A DNA stretch of 64,000 bases from Pseudonocardiales bacterium (GTDB lineage: Bacteria > Actinomycetota > Actinomycetes > Mycobacteriales > Pseudonocardiaceae): contig JAFAWY010000058.1 of NCBI GenBank assembly GCA_019241525.1, positions 1 to 64,000 on the forward strand, in the 5' to 3' direction. The translations under genes were made by a program, and so were the position numbers. The notes beneath the pieces are model-generated. The model saw nothing but the letters and a program-made list of their open reading frames with translations, was not told the origin of the DNA and searched no databases. Below, in pieces: positions 8,727 through 15,412 of the stretch. Positions within the stretch are counted from its first letter, which is position 1. The number at the start of each line of letters is the position of its first letter.

Positions 8727-9809
8727 TCACGCGGCATCGGCATCACCCACCGACCCCGCACTGCCGGACTTCACCCCGGCACCGTTAAGCGCCGGCACCC
8801 CGTCGGCTCGCATCCGCTCCAACACCGTGCGCACCTGGTAGGACGTCGGTTTCGGATCCGGCAGTAGCGCGATGATCCGGCCGCGACCCAGCGGACCGTG
8901 CTTGTCGAGGATCGCCCGCACCTGGTCCTCCAGGCTGGTCACCGGTTCGTCGCTGGCAGCGCCGCTGGACGCCGCACCAGCCGGCACCCCCGCATCTACC
9001 GTGGGTTCCGGGGCGACCTCGACCGGTTCGTCACCTGTCGCGAGCACATCAGGTGAAGCGGTATCGGTCACCGGCACCGGATCCGCCACGGGCTCCGCGT
9101 CGAGGACCCGCACCGGCTCTGGCGCGGGTAGCACCGGTGGACTGGTCGGCACCGACGCGTGCTCGTTACCGACCACCGGGTCATCCCGCACCGGTGCAGC
9201 CGGCACCCCTGCGGGCCTAGACGGAGGAACCCACGCCACCGGCGCAGCCACCCGCGGATACGTCGGCGCCGAAAGATCCTCAGCAACGGGGCCGACCGGT
9301 GAAACCTGCGCCGTAACGGCGTCGGACAGCTCTTCCAGGATCTCTGCTATGTGACGCCGCACCCGCGGCGCCGCTTGCGCCAAGCCGAGCGCGATCCCCG
9401 GCGCGATCGAGTGCAGCCACACCCCATGCCAGGACGACACAGCAGCGGAGGACCAGATGTTCATCCCCCACGTGCCGATCCCGGCGTACCACTTAGTGAT
9501 CTCCAGCCACACCACCCGAAGCTTGCCGTAGTCCGACAGCAGCCCCTCATAGACGATCGCCGCGACCATGGTCAGCGACGCCATCGGATCCAGCAGCCAC
9601 GCAATCCACCACTGCACCCCGAACTCCGGGTGTCCCTGCGCAGCGAACTGCTGAACGTTGACCATGGTGAACACCAGCGCCAGCGTCATCACAATTGCCA
9701 GCACCCGTACACCCCAGTGGGCCATCCGGACCACCCACGCGCGGTCGTGTTCCCGGGTCTTCACCGCCTGGCGCTGCGCCCGCCGCAGCCACCTCGGTGG
9801 GCCGGTCAT
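8727..9809 (-). CDS. DUF2637-like membrane protein with C-terminal helix-turn-helix
   Basis: Encodes 360 aa. Four likely membrane helices fall at about 33-55, 65-90, 98-120 and 128-145, including the motif WWIAWLLDPMASLTMVA that I associate with DUF2637 proteins of actinobacterial plasmids and integrative elements. A long Pro/Val/Ala-rich spacer (about 170-300) leads to a C-terminal winged-helix-like segment (QVRAILDKHGPLGRGRIIAL). The ATG at 9809 overlaps the previous stop as ATGA. DUF2637 proteins are often encoded near transfer or spread genes. The attachment of a DNA-binding-like tail to a membrane domain suggests it could tether DNA or a regulator to the membrane, which is inference. Confidence 0.8.
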   Translation of the reverse strand: MTGPPRWLRRAQRQAVKTREHDRAWVVRMAHWGVRVLAIVMTLALVFTMVNVQQFAAQGHPEFGVQWWIAWLLDPMASLTMVAAIVYEGLLSDYGKLRVVWLEITKWYAGIGTWGMNIWSSAAVSSWHGVWLHSIAPGIALGLAQAAPRVRRHIAEILEELSDAVTAQVSPVGPVAEDLSAPTYPRVAAPVAWVPPSRPAGVPAAPVRDDPVVGNEHASVPTSPPVLPAPEPVRVLDAEPVADPVPVTDTASPDVLATGDEPVEVAPEPTVDAGVPAGAASSGAASDEPVTSLEDQVRAILDKHGPLGRGRIIALLPDPKPTSYQVRTVLERMRADGVPALNGAGVKSGSAGSVGDADAA

Positions 9810-10144
9810 GGGCCGACCTCCAGCACTGGCGGCAGCTGAGCTGCTAGCGCCTGCGCCGCCACACCAGTCAGGTCGTGATAACCCAGCACCGGCAACGGCT
9901 GGACGTGTACGTGAATCTGCGGGGCAGGCGCGGCCACCCATGACTGATCCAGCCGCTGGGCCTTAACCCGCTCCAGCTCGGCGGCCGCGTCCCGAGCCTG
10001 GCTCTCCGCGTAGTCAACTCGCCGCCGGAAGGACTCCGCCCACCGCCGGCTCTCATCACCCCGCGCCACCCAGCCGACGAACCAACCGACCAAGGCGCCG
10101 ATCACCCACACCAGCACCACCGCGGCCAACATCTCCCGGCTCAT
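9806..10144 (-). CDS. Small membrane protein with coiled coil
   Basis: Encodes 112 aa. An N-terminal membrane helix (about residues 5-25, MLAAVVLVWVIGALVGWFVG) is followed by a predicted coiled coil (about 32-66, rich in Arg/Glu/Ala) and a His/Pro-rich tail (QIHVHVQPLPVLG). The ATG at 10144 shares one base with the TGA of the whiB-like gene (TGATG), and the end overlaps the next gene by 4 bases. No family recognised. Its place directly before the DUF2637-like protein suggests the two may interact at the membrane. Confidence 0.7.
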   Translation of the reverse strand: MSREMLAAVVLVWVIGALVGWFVGWVARGDESRRWAESFRRRVDYAESQARDAAAELERVKAQRLDQSWVAAPAPQIHVHVQPLPVLGYHDLTGVAAQALAAQLPPVLEVGP

Positions 10145-10581
10145 CACGCCACCCCCTCGGCGCGGTGCGCGGCCAGCCACCGCTGCACCCGCCGCTCCCC
10201 GACGTGCAGGCGGCCCGCGATCTCCCGAGGACCATGGCCGGCCTGGTGCAGCCGCACCGCCGCCTGCATCAGCCACCGCCGGTTTCTCGCTGTATCCGTC
10301 GCGGACGAGCGGGACGGTTGACGCCGGGACGTGCGCAGCAGCATCTGCCGCTGTCCGGCCGTCATCCCCCCGATCACGCCGTACTGCTCGTCGCGCGGGA
10401 ACTTCAGCGCCTCGGCCAGGCACGCCGCCTGGAGCGGGCAGCTCGCGCAGACCCGCAGCGCCTGCCGCTCCCAGGAGAACAGCGGCTGGCCTTCAGCGCT
10501 GTCTGCGGGTCCGAAGAAAAGCTCAGGATCAACACCCCAGCACGCCGGTACCTGCGCCGGCAGGTTGTGTACGGCGGTCAT
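10144..10581 (-). CDS. WhiB-family regulator fused to a helix-turn-helix
   Basis: Encodes 145 aa. WhiB-type iron-sulfur ligands C14, C45, C48 and C54 are present, followed by the family turn GVIGGMT at 68-74 and a basic stretch. WhiB proteins bind a 4Fe-4S cluster and usually act with the principal sigma factor. This one carries an extra C-terminal segment (about 105-140, AVRLHQAGHGPREIAGRLHV then RRVQRWLAAH) that reads as a second helix-turn-helix. Element-borne WhiB proteins are common in actinobacterial phages and plasmids; the extra module could give its own DNA specificity. It overlaps both neighbours (4 bases upstream, 1 base downstream). Confidence 0.9.
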   Translation of the reverse strand: MTAVHNLPAQVPACWGVDPELFFGPADSAEGQPLFSWERQALRVCASCPLQAACLAEALKFPRDEQYGVIGGMTAGQRQMLLRTSRRQPSRSSATDTARNRRWLMQAAVRLHQAGHGPREIAGRLHVGERRVQRWLAAHRAEGVA

Positions 10582-11039
10582 GACCGATCACCACCCTCGT
10601 GCGGCCGGGCGGGGTCCTCGTTACCGAGGTGCACCGAACACTGGGCGGCCGTATTCAGTTGGATGCCGAGGACTCTCGCGTCGGTACAGGCGAACCGGAG
10701 ATTCTCGGCCAGCTCAGCAGCGGTGTTCGCCGCTACCCGATCCTCCCGGTCGTCGTACAACGTTGGGTTGAAGACGAGCCGCTCCGCGGCGCTCTGGAGC
10801 TGGCTTAGCAACTGCGGCAATCGGAACACTGCGGTCTCGACCTCGGCGAGGACCCGGTGGACCGAGGGGGCGTCCGGCACCGCGCTCTGCCGGGTGGCGT
10901 TGTTGAGGTACCGCACCAGGCCCGACACCGCCCGCGCGGCAGCTGCCACCGTCTCCGGGGTGTGCGGACCGTCATACGGCCACAACCGGTCGACTACCTC
11001 ATCAAGAGCAATATCTGGTTTCTTCTCGCAGCGGCTCAT
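10578..11039 (-). CDS. Hypothetical helical protein
   Basis: Encodes 153 aa, largely alpha-helical by composition, with no membrane segment or metal motif. It begins MSRCEKKPDIALDEVVDRLW and includes AVSGLVRYLNNATRQ and QLLSQLQSAAERL. The ATG at 11039 overlaps the preceding TGA by one base and the gene ends in an ATGA overlap with the WhiB gene, which supports the start and the operon. I do not recognise a family. The conserved-looking LNNAT and short helices recall small cytosolic proteins found in actinobacterial elements, but no function can be given. Confidence 0.6.
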   Translation of the reverse strand: MSRCEKKPDIALDEVVDRLWPYDGPHTPETVAAAARAVSGLVRYLNNATRQSAVPDAPSVHRVLAEVETAVFRLPQLLSQLQSAAERLVFNPTLYDDREDRVAANTAAELAENLRFACTDARVLGIQLNTAAQCSVHLGNEDPARPHEGGDRS

Positions 11040-11305
11040 CACAGCACTGGCTCCCCACTCTCGCGGGGCGCGGTGATCAGTTGCGCGGTCCACGTCCACC
11101 CACCGCGCCGAGGGCAACCCGTGTTCCCCCGGTCGAAAACCGCCGGATCCGGGGTGTACACCAGCTGACACGAGGTGCACGCCAAGGTGACCGCCGGTTC
11201 CAGCCGGGACCCGGCTGAGTCCTCCTGTGGCGCAGCCGTCTCATCGTCATAATCCGGCTCAACCTCGGCCCGCGCATATAAGTCGATCCAATACTTCGCG
11301 TTCAT
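11039..11305 (-). CDS. Small zinc-ribbon-like protein
   Basis: Encodes 88 aa. After an acidic N-terminal half, residues 43-75 show CTSC followed by GNTGCPRRGGWTW, a layout typical of small actinobacterial zinc ribbons. Only three Cys ligands are visible (C43, C46, C64); the place where a fourth Cys is expected reads Arg, so metal binding may be weakened or use another residue. It overlaps the upstream gene by 4 bases (ATGA) and the downstream gene by one base. Probably an accessory regulator of the element, unproven. Confidence 0.6.
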   Translation of the reverse strand: MNAKYWIDLYARAEVEPDYDDETAAPQEDSAGSRLEPAVTLACTSCQLVYTPDPAVFDRGNTGCPRRGGWTWTAQLITAPRESGEPVL

Positions 11306-11592
11306 CGGGCATCACCGTCAGAGAGCGTCGTCCTCGACCGCGCCCTAGAACTGCGCAGCGAAAGAGCCGTGAAATACGCCCGCATCGCCGCCGTCGCCCG
11401 CCGCGAGCGTTCCTCCGCAGGCAAGAGACCGTCAGGATCGACCTGACGCTCGAACCGGGCCATCGCCGCCCGCCGTGCTGGCGCTGTGCGGACCGCCGGG
11501 TCGCTGGTGCGCTCCCACGACCGATACGCCGCTAGTCGAGCACGCAAGCTGCGCTGCGCTGCGGTTAACTCCGCCCTATCAGCGCGGCCCAT
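11302..11592 (-). CDS. Hypothetical basic helical protein
   Basis: Encodes 96 aa, rich in Arg and Ala (ELTAAQRSLRARLAAYRSWE; RRAAMARFERQV), probably all helical and possibly nucleic-acid binding. The ATG at 11592 shares a base with the TGA of the excisionase-like gene; the end overlaps the next start by 4 bases. No family recognised. The tight coupling on both sides is the main evidence that it is translated. Confidence 0.6.
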   Translation of the reverse strand: MGRADRAELTAAQRSLRARLAAYRSWERTSDPAVRTAPARRAAMARFERQVDPDGLLPAEERSRRATAAMRAYFTALSLRSSRARSRTTLSDGDAR

Positions 11593-11831
11593 CACCCCAC
11601 CACCACCGGGCGTGAGCCGACAGCGCCGGACCGGTCGCAAGCCGCCCGGGCGCACGCTTTCTCATAAGCCAGCACTGCGGCGCCAAGCACCCGGTACGTG
11701 CCCGTCCCCGTGCCCAACTTCAACGCCGCCAACCGGCCCGATTCAATCGCCCGGTAGATCGTCGCGGCCGAGACGTCGAAGTGCCCCGCCACATCCCGGA
11801 CCCGGTACAACCGGGTACCCTCAACCTGCAT
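11592..11831 (-). CDS. xis: Excisionase-like MerR/HTH_17 DNA-binding protein
   Basis: Encodes 79 aa. The central fold YRVRDVAGHFDVSAATIYRA followed by IESGRLAALKLGTGTGTYRV is the winged-helix pattern of HTH_17 excisionases. Such proteins bend the attachment-site DNA and steer the integrase towards excision, and they may also act as repressors. I chose the ATG at 11831 because GGGAG lies 5 bases upstream; an ATG at 11846 would add five residues. It is the first gene of the leftward train and reads away from the GntR gene, with the operator-like repeats in between. Confidence 0.8.
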   Translation of the reverse strand: MQVEGTRLYRVRDVAGHFDVSAATIYRAIESGRLAALKLGTGTGTYRVLGAAVLAYEKACARAACDRSGAVGSRPVVVG

Positions 11832-11986
11832 CGATGCTCCCAACATCCGATGTATCGCCCCGGCCGGTGCGCCAACACCGACCGGGGCTTGCTGGTTTCT
11901 AGGGCGCCTCCACGTGGTCAACTTCCAACCTCGCGTCGCACTCGGCGGTGATCGCCGTAGTTGCGCCCGTAGCCCAAAGCCTCCAC

Positions 11987-12027
11987 CTTGCATACAAGGT
12001 TGTCAAGTAAGCTTGCATACAAGGTTG
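11987..12027. promoter_or_regulatory. Twin GntR-type operator sites
   Basis: The 16-mer CTTGCATACAAGGTTG occurs at 11987-12002 and again, identically, at 12012-12027. Each copy contains the inverted repeat CTTG-N4-CAAG. Start-to-start distance is 25 bases, so a bound dimer pair would lie on roughly similar faces. They lie in the 277-base divergent region between xis (leftward, start 11831) and the GntR gene (rightward, start 12109). A reasonable reading is that the GntR protein binds here, repressing itself and the transfer operon. The binding is inferred. Confidence 0.7.
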
Positions 12028-12108
12028 GCCGCGCGTCCGGGGCACCTCATACGCAAGGTCTATGCCAGGATGTGCCGAACCTGTACGCAATCGAGGAGCA
12101 AGCAGTTC

Positions 12109-12891
12109 GTGTCCAGACCACGCGCCTACCGGCTGATAGCTAATGAGCTGCGCAAACGGGTGCAAGCAGGTACTTACACGCCAGGCTCGCGGATGCCGTC
12201 ATTACGCGAGTTAGAAGGCGAGTTCGGGGTCAGCCAGATCACCGCTCGTTCGGCCTACCAGGTTCTCATCGGTGAGGGGTTAGTAGAAGGCCGGTTTGGC
12301 GGTGGTTACTACGTCCGCACCTACCGTCCGATCATCCGGCACGGTATCCAGCGGCTCGCTCAGGATCCACGCACTGCGGGCTTAGCGATTTGGGACGCTG
12401 ACCCTGGTACTGCGGGTCGCGACCTAGTAGTAGCTGATATTCGTGTCGTTAGAGAAACCGCACCGGATGATGTCGCTCATGACCTCGGCTTGGAAGCGGA
12501 TGACCAAGTCGTAGTACGTCGACGTCGCTATATCCTCGACGGCAAACCAGTTCTGCTCTCAGCCTCCTACTTCCCGGCTGATATCGCTGGTGGAACCCAA
12601 ATCGAGCATGAAGATACCGGTCCTGGGGGGGCTTATGCTCGGCTCACGGATGTCGGTCATCCCCCTGCCTGGTTCCAAGAAGACCTCACGTCACGCATGC
12701 CTGACGAGGACGAACGGGAACGACTAGAGCTATCAGCCGGTAGTCCGGTGCTGGTGATCCGGAGAACCGTGTGGGGGCCTACCGGCCGCGCTCTGGAGGT
12801 CAACGCTATGACCGCTGACGCGGGGTCGTATGTATTGCGATACCGGTGGGTGGCCGCTCAACCGGAGATCGAGCAGCAGGCTGAGGGGTGA
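12109..12891 (+). CDS. GntR-family regulator with UTRA domain
   Basis: Encodes 260 aa, the normal size for the HutC/UTRA subfamily. The N-terminal winged helix covers about 1-70 (YRLIANELRKRVQAG, PSLRELEGEFGVSQITARSA, GEGLVEGRFGGGYYV); the UTRA ligand domain covers about 100-245 (VVVRRRRYILDGKPVLLSAS, PVLVIRRTVWGPTGR). I chose the GTG at 12109: GAGGAG lies 10 bases upstream and homologues begin near the helix-turn-helix, whereas the long frame from 11914 runs through the operator repeats. GntR proteins of this type (KorSA-like) repress excision and transfer genes of actinomycete integrative elements. It converges on the integrase gene with a 46-base gap. Confidence 0.88.
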   Translation: MSRPRAYRLIANELRKRVQAGTYTPGSRMPSLRELEGEFGVSQITARSAYQVLIGEGLVEGRFGGGYYVRTYRPIIRHGIQRLAQDPRTAGLAIWDADPGTAGRDLVVADIRVVRETAPDDVAHDLGLEADDQVVVRRRRYILDGKPVLLSASYFPADIAGGTQIEHEDTGPGGAYARLTDVGHPPAWFQEDLTSRMPDEDERERLELSAGSPVLVIRRTVWGPTGRALEVNAMTADAGSYVLRYRWVAAQPEIEQQAEG

Positions 12892-12937
12892 GCGGCTTCC
12901 TTTCGATCGCACGCTGGCCTGACGAGGTCTCGCCCGT

Positions 12938-13882
12938 TCAAACTAGGTCGCCGAGTCCAAGGCGTTTGTGCGCGGCGCGGGCGCGTTGGTCGGCGGCGGA
13001 GGCACCGTATCGACGGAGCATCTGTGGGGAGCGCCAACCCATGATGCGCATGAGATCGGTTTCAGAGGCGCCTTCGGCCATCCACCGGTGGGCGGCGGTG
13101 TGGCGAAACATGTGGGCGTGCAGGCCGGGGATCGGTGGGGTCATCGCCTTGCCGCGGCGCTTGAGCATCTGTTTGATCCCGCCGGCCAGCAGGGGGCCCT
13201 TGTTCTTCTCGGCTAGCCACAGCTCCGGACGGCCGGCGTGGCGCTCGCGGGCCCGGGCACGTAGGTAGCGAGCGATCGCAGCTCCGGTCTTGTCTCCAAA
13301 AGGTAGTGCTCGTGGTCGACGTCCCTTGCCAACCGCGTGGGCGACGTCCATGTCGAAGTCAATGTCCTCGATGGTCAGCGCACTGATCTCACCAAGGCGG
13401 CCACCGGAATCGAGCAATAGGCGGATGATCGCTGTATCGCGCACCTGGACGAACTCGCGGCCTTGGCAGCTATCGAGCAGTGCTCGCATCTGGTCGATAG
13501 TCAGCACCGGCACTATTTTTTCGGGCACAAACGGAGGTGTGGTGCGTTCCATCGGGGAACGCTCGATCTCGTCTTCGGAGACCATCCACTTAAACCACTG
13601 CTGAAGTGCCCGGTAGGCCACGTTGGCGGTGGCAGCAGATCGAGTGGCAGTCATATAACCCATGAAGTCCTCGATCTCGCGCTTGCCGATCTTACGTGGG
13701 TCGGTGGAACGCTGATGCTCGGTGAGCCACGCGCAGAATTGCTGGGCGACGGTGTCATAGATCCGCTGGGTATTGGCAGCGCGGTTGAGGTTGCGCAGGT
13801 GCCGCTGCCAGTCACGGCGCAGCAGCCTCAGTACCTCAACGCTCAGCCCATCACTTCGCGTGGACACGGTCTCGTCGGGCAT
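12938..13882 (-). CDS. int: Tyrosine recombinase (integrase)
   Basis: Encodes 314 aa. A core-binding N-terminal domain (about 20-105) precedes the catalytic domain. The catalytic residues are visible: R162 (GGRLGEI), K186 (GKGRRPR), H257 and R260 in HMFRH, W283 replacing the second His (MGWRSP) and nucleophile Y292 (RRYGAS), 9 residues after W283. The closest overall look is to XerC/D-like integrases. Its 5' end faces tRNA-Val, 111 bases away, as expected if the attachment site lies between them. It would integrate and, with the excisionase-like protein, excise the element. The codon for the first Met, ATG at 13882, is followed by an acidic leader MPDETVS. Confidence 0.93.
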   Translation of the reverse strand: MPDETVSTRSDGLSVEVLRLLRRDWQRHLRNLNRAANTQRIYDTVAQQFCAWLTEHQRSTDPRKIGKREIEDFMGYMTATRSAATANVAYRALQQWFKWMVSEDEIERSPMERTTPPFVPEKIVPVLTIDQMRALLDSCQGREFVQVRDTAIIRLLLDSGGRLGEISALTIEDIDFDMDVAHAVGKGRRPRALPFGDKTGAAIARYLRARARERHAGRPELWLAEKNKGPLLAGGIKQMLKRRGKAMTPPIPGLHAHMFRHTAAHRWMAEGASETDLMRIMGWRSPQMLRRYGASAADQRARAAHKRLGLGDLV

Positions 13883-13993
13883 GCGCGGAACGTACCAGCG
13901 CGGGCTGACAGATTAATTAGCGGCTCGCTGAGCGATGTGCTCGCCTAACGCGCCGATCTGAGTGTATGAAACCCGCAGGTCAGGCGGTTTCTG

Positions 13994-14030
13994 TGGGCGC
14001 AGCAGGGGTCGAACCTGCGACCTCTCGCTT
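13994..14030. other. Probable attachment-site core (att) in the tRNA 3' half
   Basis: Integrases of tRNA-targeting elements recombine within the tRNA 3' half, commonly from the anticodon or T arm to the 3' end. The integrase gene starts 111 bases beyond this end, and core genes start on the other side. I place the core across the T arm and acceptor strand; its exact ends cannot be fixed without the second copy, which I did not find in the window and which should lie to the left. Confidence 0.6.
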
Positions 14031-14065
14031 GTAAGGCGAGCGCTCTACCGCTGAGCTATGCGCCC
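13994..14065 (-). tRNA. tRNA-Val (anticodon UAC)
   Basis: On the minus strand the 5' end GGGCGCA (14065-14059) pairs with TGCGCCC near 13995-14001, and the discriminator A is at 13994. The anticodon arm CTCGC-CTTACAA-GCGAG gives anticodon TAC, reading GUA (Val). The T arm GCAGG-TTCGACC-CCTGC is standard. CCA is not encoded. The tRNA is intact, so the element carries enough identity with the original 3' end to restore it. It is the insertion target of the element on its 3' side. Confidence 0.95.
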
Positions 14066-14098
14066 CATGTCACCCAGACGGGCTGGGCGACATGATGT

Positions 14099-14557
14099 TC
14101 ACCGTGGCAGTGCAGCCAAGGCCTGCTTCCAGACGGTCTGGTCACGTGCTTCTCCGGGACCGTTCATTTCGGCGAAACGGATCACTCCGTCCCTGCCCAC
14201 CAGGAACGTGCCTCGGTTGGCAAAGCCAGTCTTGTCGTTGAAGACTCCGTAGTCCTGCGCGACCGTGCCGTGTGGCCAGAAGTCGGACAGCAGGGGGAAA
14301 TCATAACCCCGCTGATCTGACCAGGCCCTGAGGGTGAACACCGAATCCACCGACACCGTCAGCAACTGCACCTCAGTGAACTCTGCGAGATGGTCCCGCA
14401 GGTGATCTAGCTCACCGGTACAGATCCCGCTAAAGGCCAGCGGGAAGAACACCAAAAGCACGTCGCGGTCATCGTTGAACTCAGACAGCGTCCACTCCTG
14501 GTTGTTCTGGTCTTTCAATGTGAAGTCCGGCGCCGGGTCCCCGACATCCAGCGGCAT
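14099..14557 (-). CDS. ahpE: AhpE-type peroxiredoxin
   Basis: Encodes 152 aa (M. tuberculosis AhpE is about 153). It reduces hydroperoxides in the cytosol. The thioredoxin fold shows the peroxidatic Cys46 in PLAFSGICTGEL; there is no clear resolving Cys, so it is a 1-Cys type relying on external thiols such as mycothiol/mycoredoxin. I chose ATG 14557 (GGAGAAGGG upstream) over a TTG at 14599 because the product then begins MPLDVGDPAPDFTL like the family. Its neighbours, DUF3052 and aceE, repeat the order of the M. tuberculosis Rv2238c-Rv2241 region. Confidence 0.93.
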   Translation of the reverse strand: MPLDVGDPAPDFTLKDQNNQEWTLSEFNDDRDVLLVFFPLAFSGICTGELDHLRDHLAEFTEVQLLTVSVDSVFTLRAWSDQRGYDFPLLSDFWPHGTVAQDYGVFNDKTGFANRGTFLVGRDGVIRFAEMNGPGEARDQTVWKQALAALPR

Positions 14558-14624
14558 GGTGCTTGAGCCCTTCTCCCCGTCCTGCGCTCGCGCTGGCAAC
14601 GCGAGGTGGCACTACCCAATCCCT

Positions 14625-15062
14625 TCAGCGTTTGGACTTGGCCGCCTTCGGCGTGGCCAACCTGGTAGCTGTCCAGTCCTCACTAATGCTGATATTTGAA
14701 GTCTGCGCCAGACCGACAGTCGGCGCCGCCTCAGCGATATCCGAGGGCTCGACATGACCGTCGCGACCTGTCTTGGGAGTGAGTACCCAGATCACCCCGG
14801 TATCAGCTAAGGGTGCCCGGGCATCAACGAGCGTGTCGACCAGATCTCCGTCCTCGTCGCGCCACCACAGCAGCACCACATCAATGATCTCGTCGGAGTC
14901 CTCATCGAGCAGTTCAGCACCAATCACCTCCTCGACCGCCGCCCGCACGTCGTCATCGACGTCCTCGTCCCAGCCGAGTTCCTGCACGACCATGTCCGAT
15001 TCGATCCCGAGCCTCTCGGCAATGTTGAGTTTGCCGGTGTCTCCCGCCGCGGCGGCGACCAC
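14625..15062 (-). CDS. DUF3052 family protein
   Basis: Encodes about 145 aa from a GTG at 15062, with GGAGGGG 8 bases upstream; an ATG at 15083 is the alternative. The acidic sequence (ERLGIESDMVVQELGWDED, DDVRAAVEEVIG, LLWWRDEDGDLVDTLVDA) and the later WVLTPKTGRDGHVEPSDIAE are characteristic of DUF3052, an actinobacterial family without known activity. The Lys/Arg-rich tail (KAAKSKR) may be flexible. It sits between ahpE and aceE, as the homologue Rv2239c does. Confidence 0.9.
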   Translation of the reverse strand: MVAAAAGDTGKLNIAERLGIESDMVVQELGWDEDVDDDVRAAVEEVIGAELLDEDSDEIIDVVLLWWRDEDGDLVDTLVDARAPLADTGVIWVLTPKTGRDGHVEPSDIAEAAPTVGLAQTSNISISEDWTATRLATPKAAKSKR

Positions 15063-15115
15063 GGTGTTCACCCCTCCACACATGTCAAGCCTGGCGGCGC
15101 CCGCCCGGCGTGGTA

Positions 15116-15274
15116 TTACTCGATGGCGTCCAAGCGAACACTGCGGTCCGGCCATAGCGCAACTGCCAGCAGCAGGACACGCCGATCGGGGATTGCTGAG
15201 ATGCTCCCGCCAGCCAGACCCACGGTAATGCCAAGCACCATCGCCAGCCCGATAAACATGCGGCACGATGGCAT
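15116..15274 (-). CDS. Possible small membrane protein (52 aa)
   Basis: A short leftward frame ending TAA at 15116, starting ATG at 15274 (or ATG 15259). It reads MFIGLAMVLGITVGLAGGSI, then an acidic/basic turn and a second hydrophobic stretch VLLLAVALWP, so one or two membrane helices. No good ribosome-binding site is visible, which lowers confidence. It precedes the DUF3052 gene by 53 bases and would be in the same transcript. The ORF lies in the place held by Rv2240c in mycobacteria, but I cannot claim homology. Confidence 0.4.
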   Translation of the reverse strand: MPSCRMFIGLAMVLGITVGLAGGSISAIPDRRVLLLAVALWPDRSVRLDAIE

Positions 15275-15320
15275 GCAAGCGACCGGTCTCAGGCCAGCTC
15301 AAGGCCGGTGGCTACCCGAT

Positions 15321-15345
15321 AACACAGTGCGCCACAACACAGTGC
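15321..15345. repeat. Direct 10-bp repeats upstream of aceE
   Basis: AACACAGTGC occurs at 15321-15330 and 15336-15345 (15-base period), with a weaker related GTAGTGCGCAGTG following. They lie 70-90 bases before the aceE start, where a regulator could bind. No known operator matches from memory, so the role is open. Confidence 0.45.
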
Positions 15346-15412
15346 CGTAGTGCGCAGTGACCCGTAGAACAAGGTGTATCAGCACAGATAGAGATTGAGG
15401 CAGGGAGATCCC

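Larger units (their letters stand above)
1..14040. mobile_element. Integrated conjugative/mobilizable element, right-hand part, at tRNA-Val
   Basis: The block has an integrase next to a tRNA 3' end, an excisionase-like gene, a GntR regulator, SSB, a TraG-type coupling ATPase and a MobF relaxase, with no housekeeping gene. To the right of the tRNA, gene content switches at once to conserved actinobacterial core genes (ahpE, DUF3052, aceE). This is the normal layout of a tRNA-integrated element, with the integrase lying just inside one end. The right boundary is inferred to be inside the tRNA 3' half. The left boundary and the second attachment repeat are not in the window. No mating-pore genes (VirB4, VirB6-like) and no TraB/FtsK-type translocase are seen, so I cannot tell whether it is self-transmissible or only mobilizable. 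Confidence 0.85.

Noticed and set aside
12045-12060. Third operator-like site (CTCATACGCAAGG)
   Set aside because: It shares only part of the CTTGCATACAAGG sequence and lacks the CTTG half; too weak to list.
11899-12165. Leftward 88-aa frame in the GntR/xis intergenic region
   Set aside because: It spans the operator repeats and the GntR start and lacks a ribosome-binding site or family; considered chance.
1-13990. Second copy of the tRNA-Val 3' half (attL)
   Set aside because: I scanned for the T-arm and acceptor sequence and did not see it; the left end must be outside the window.
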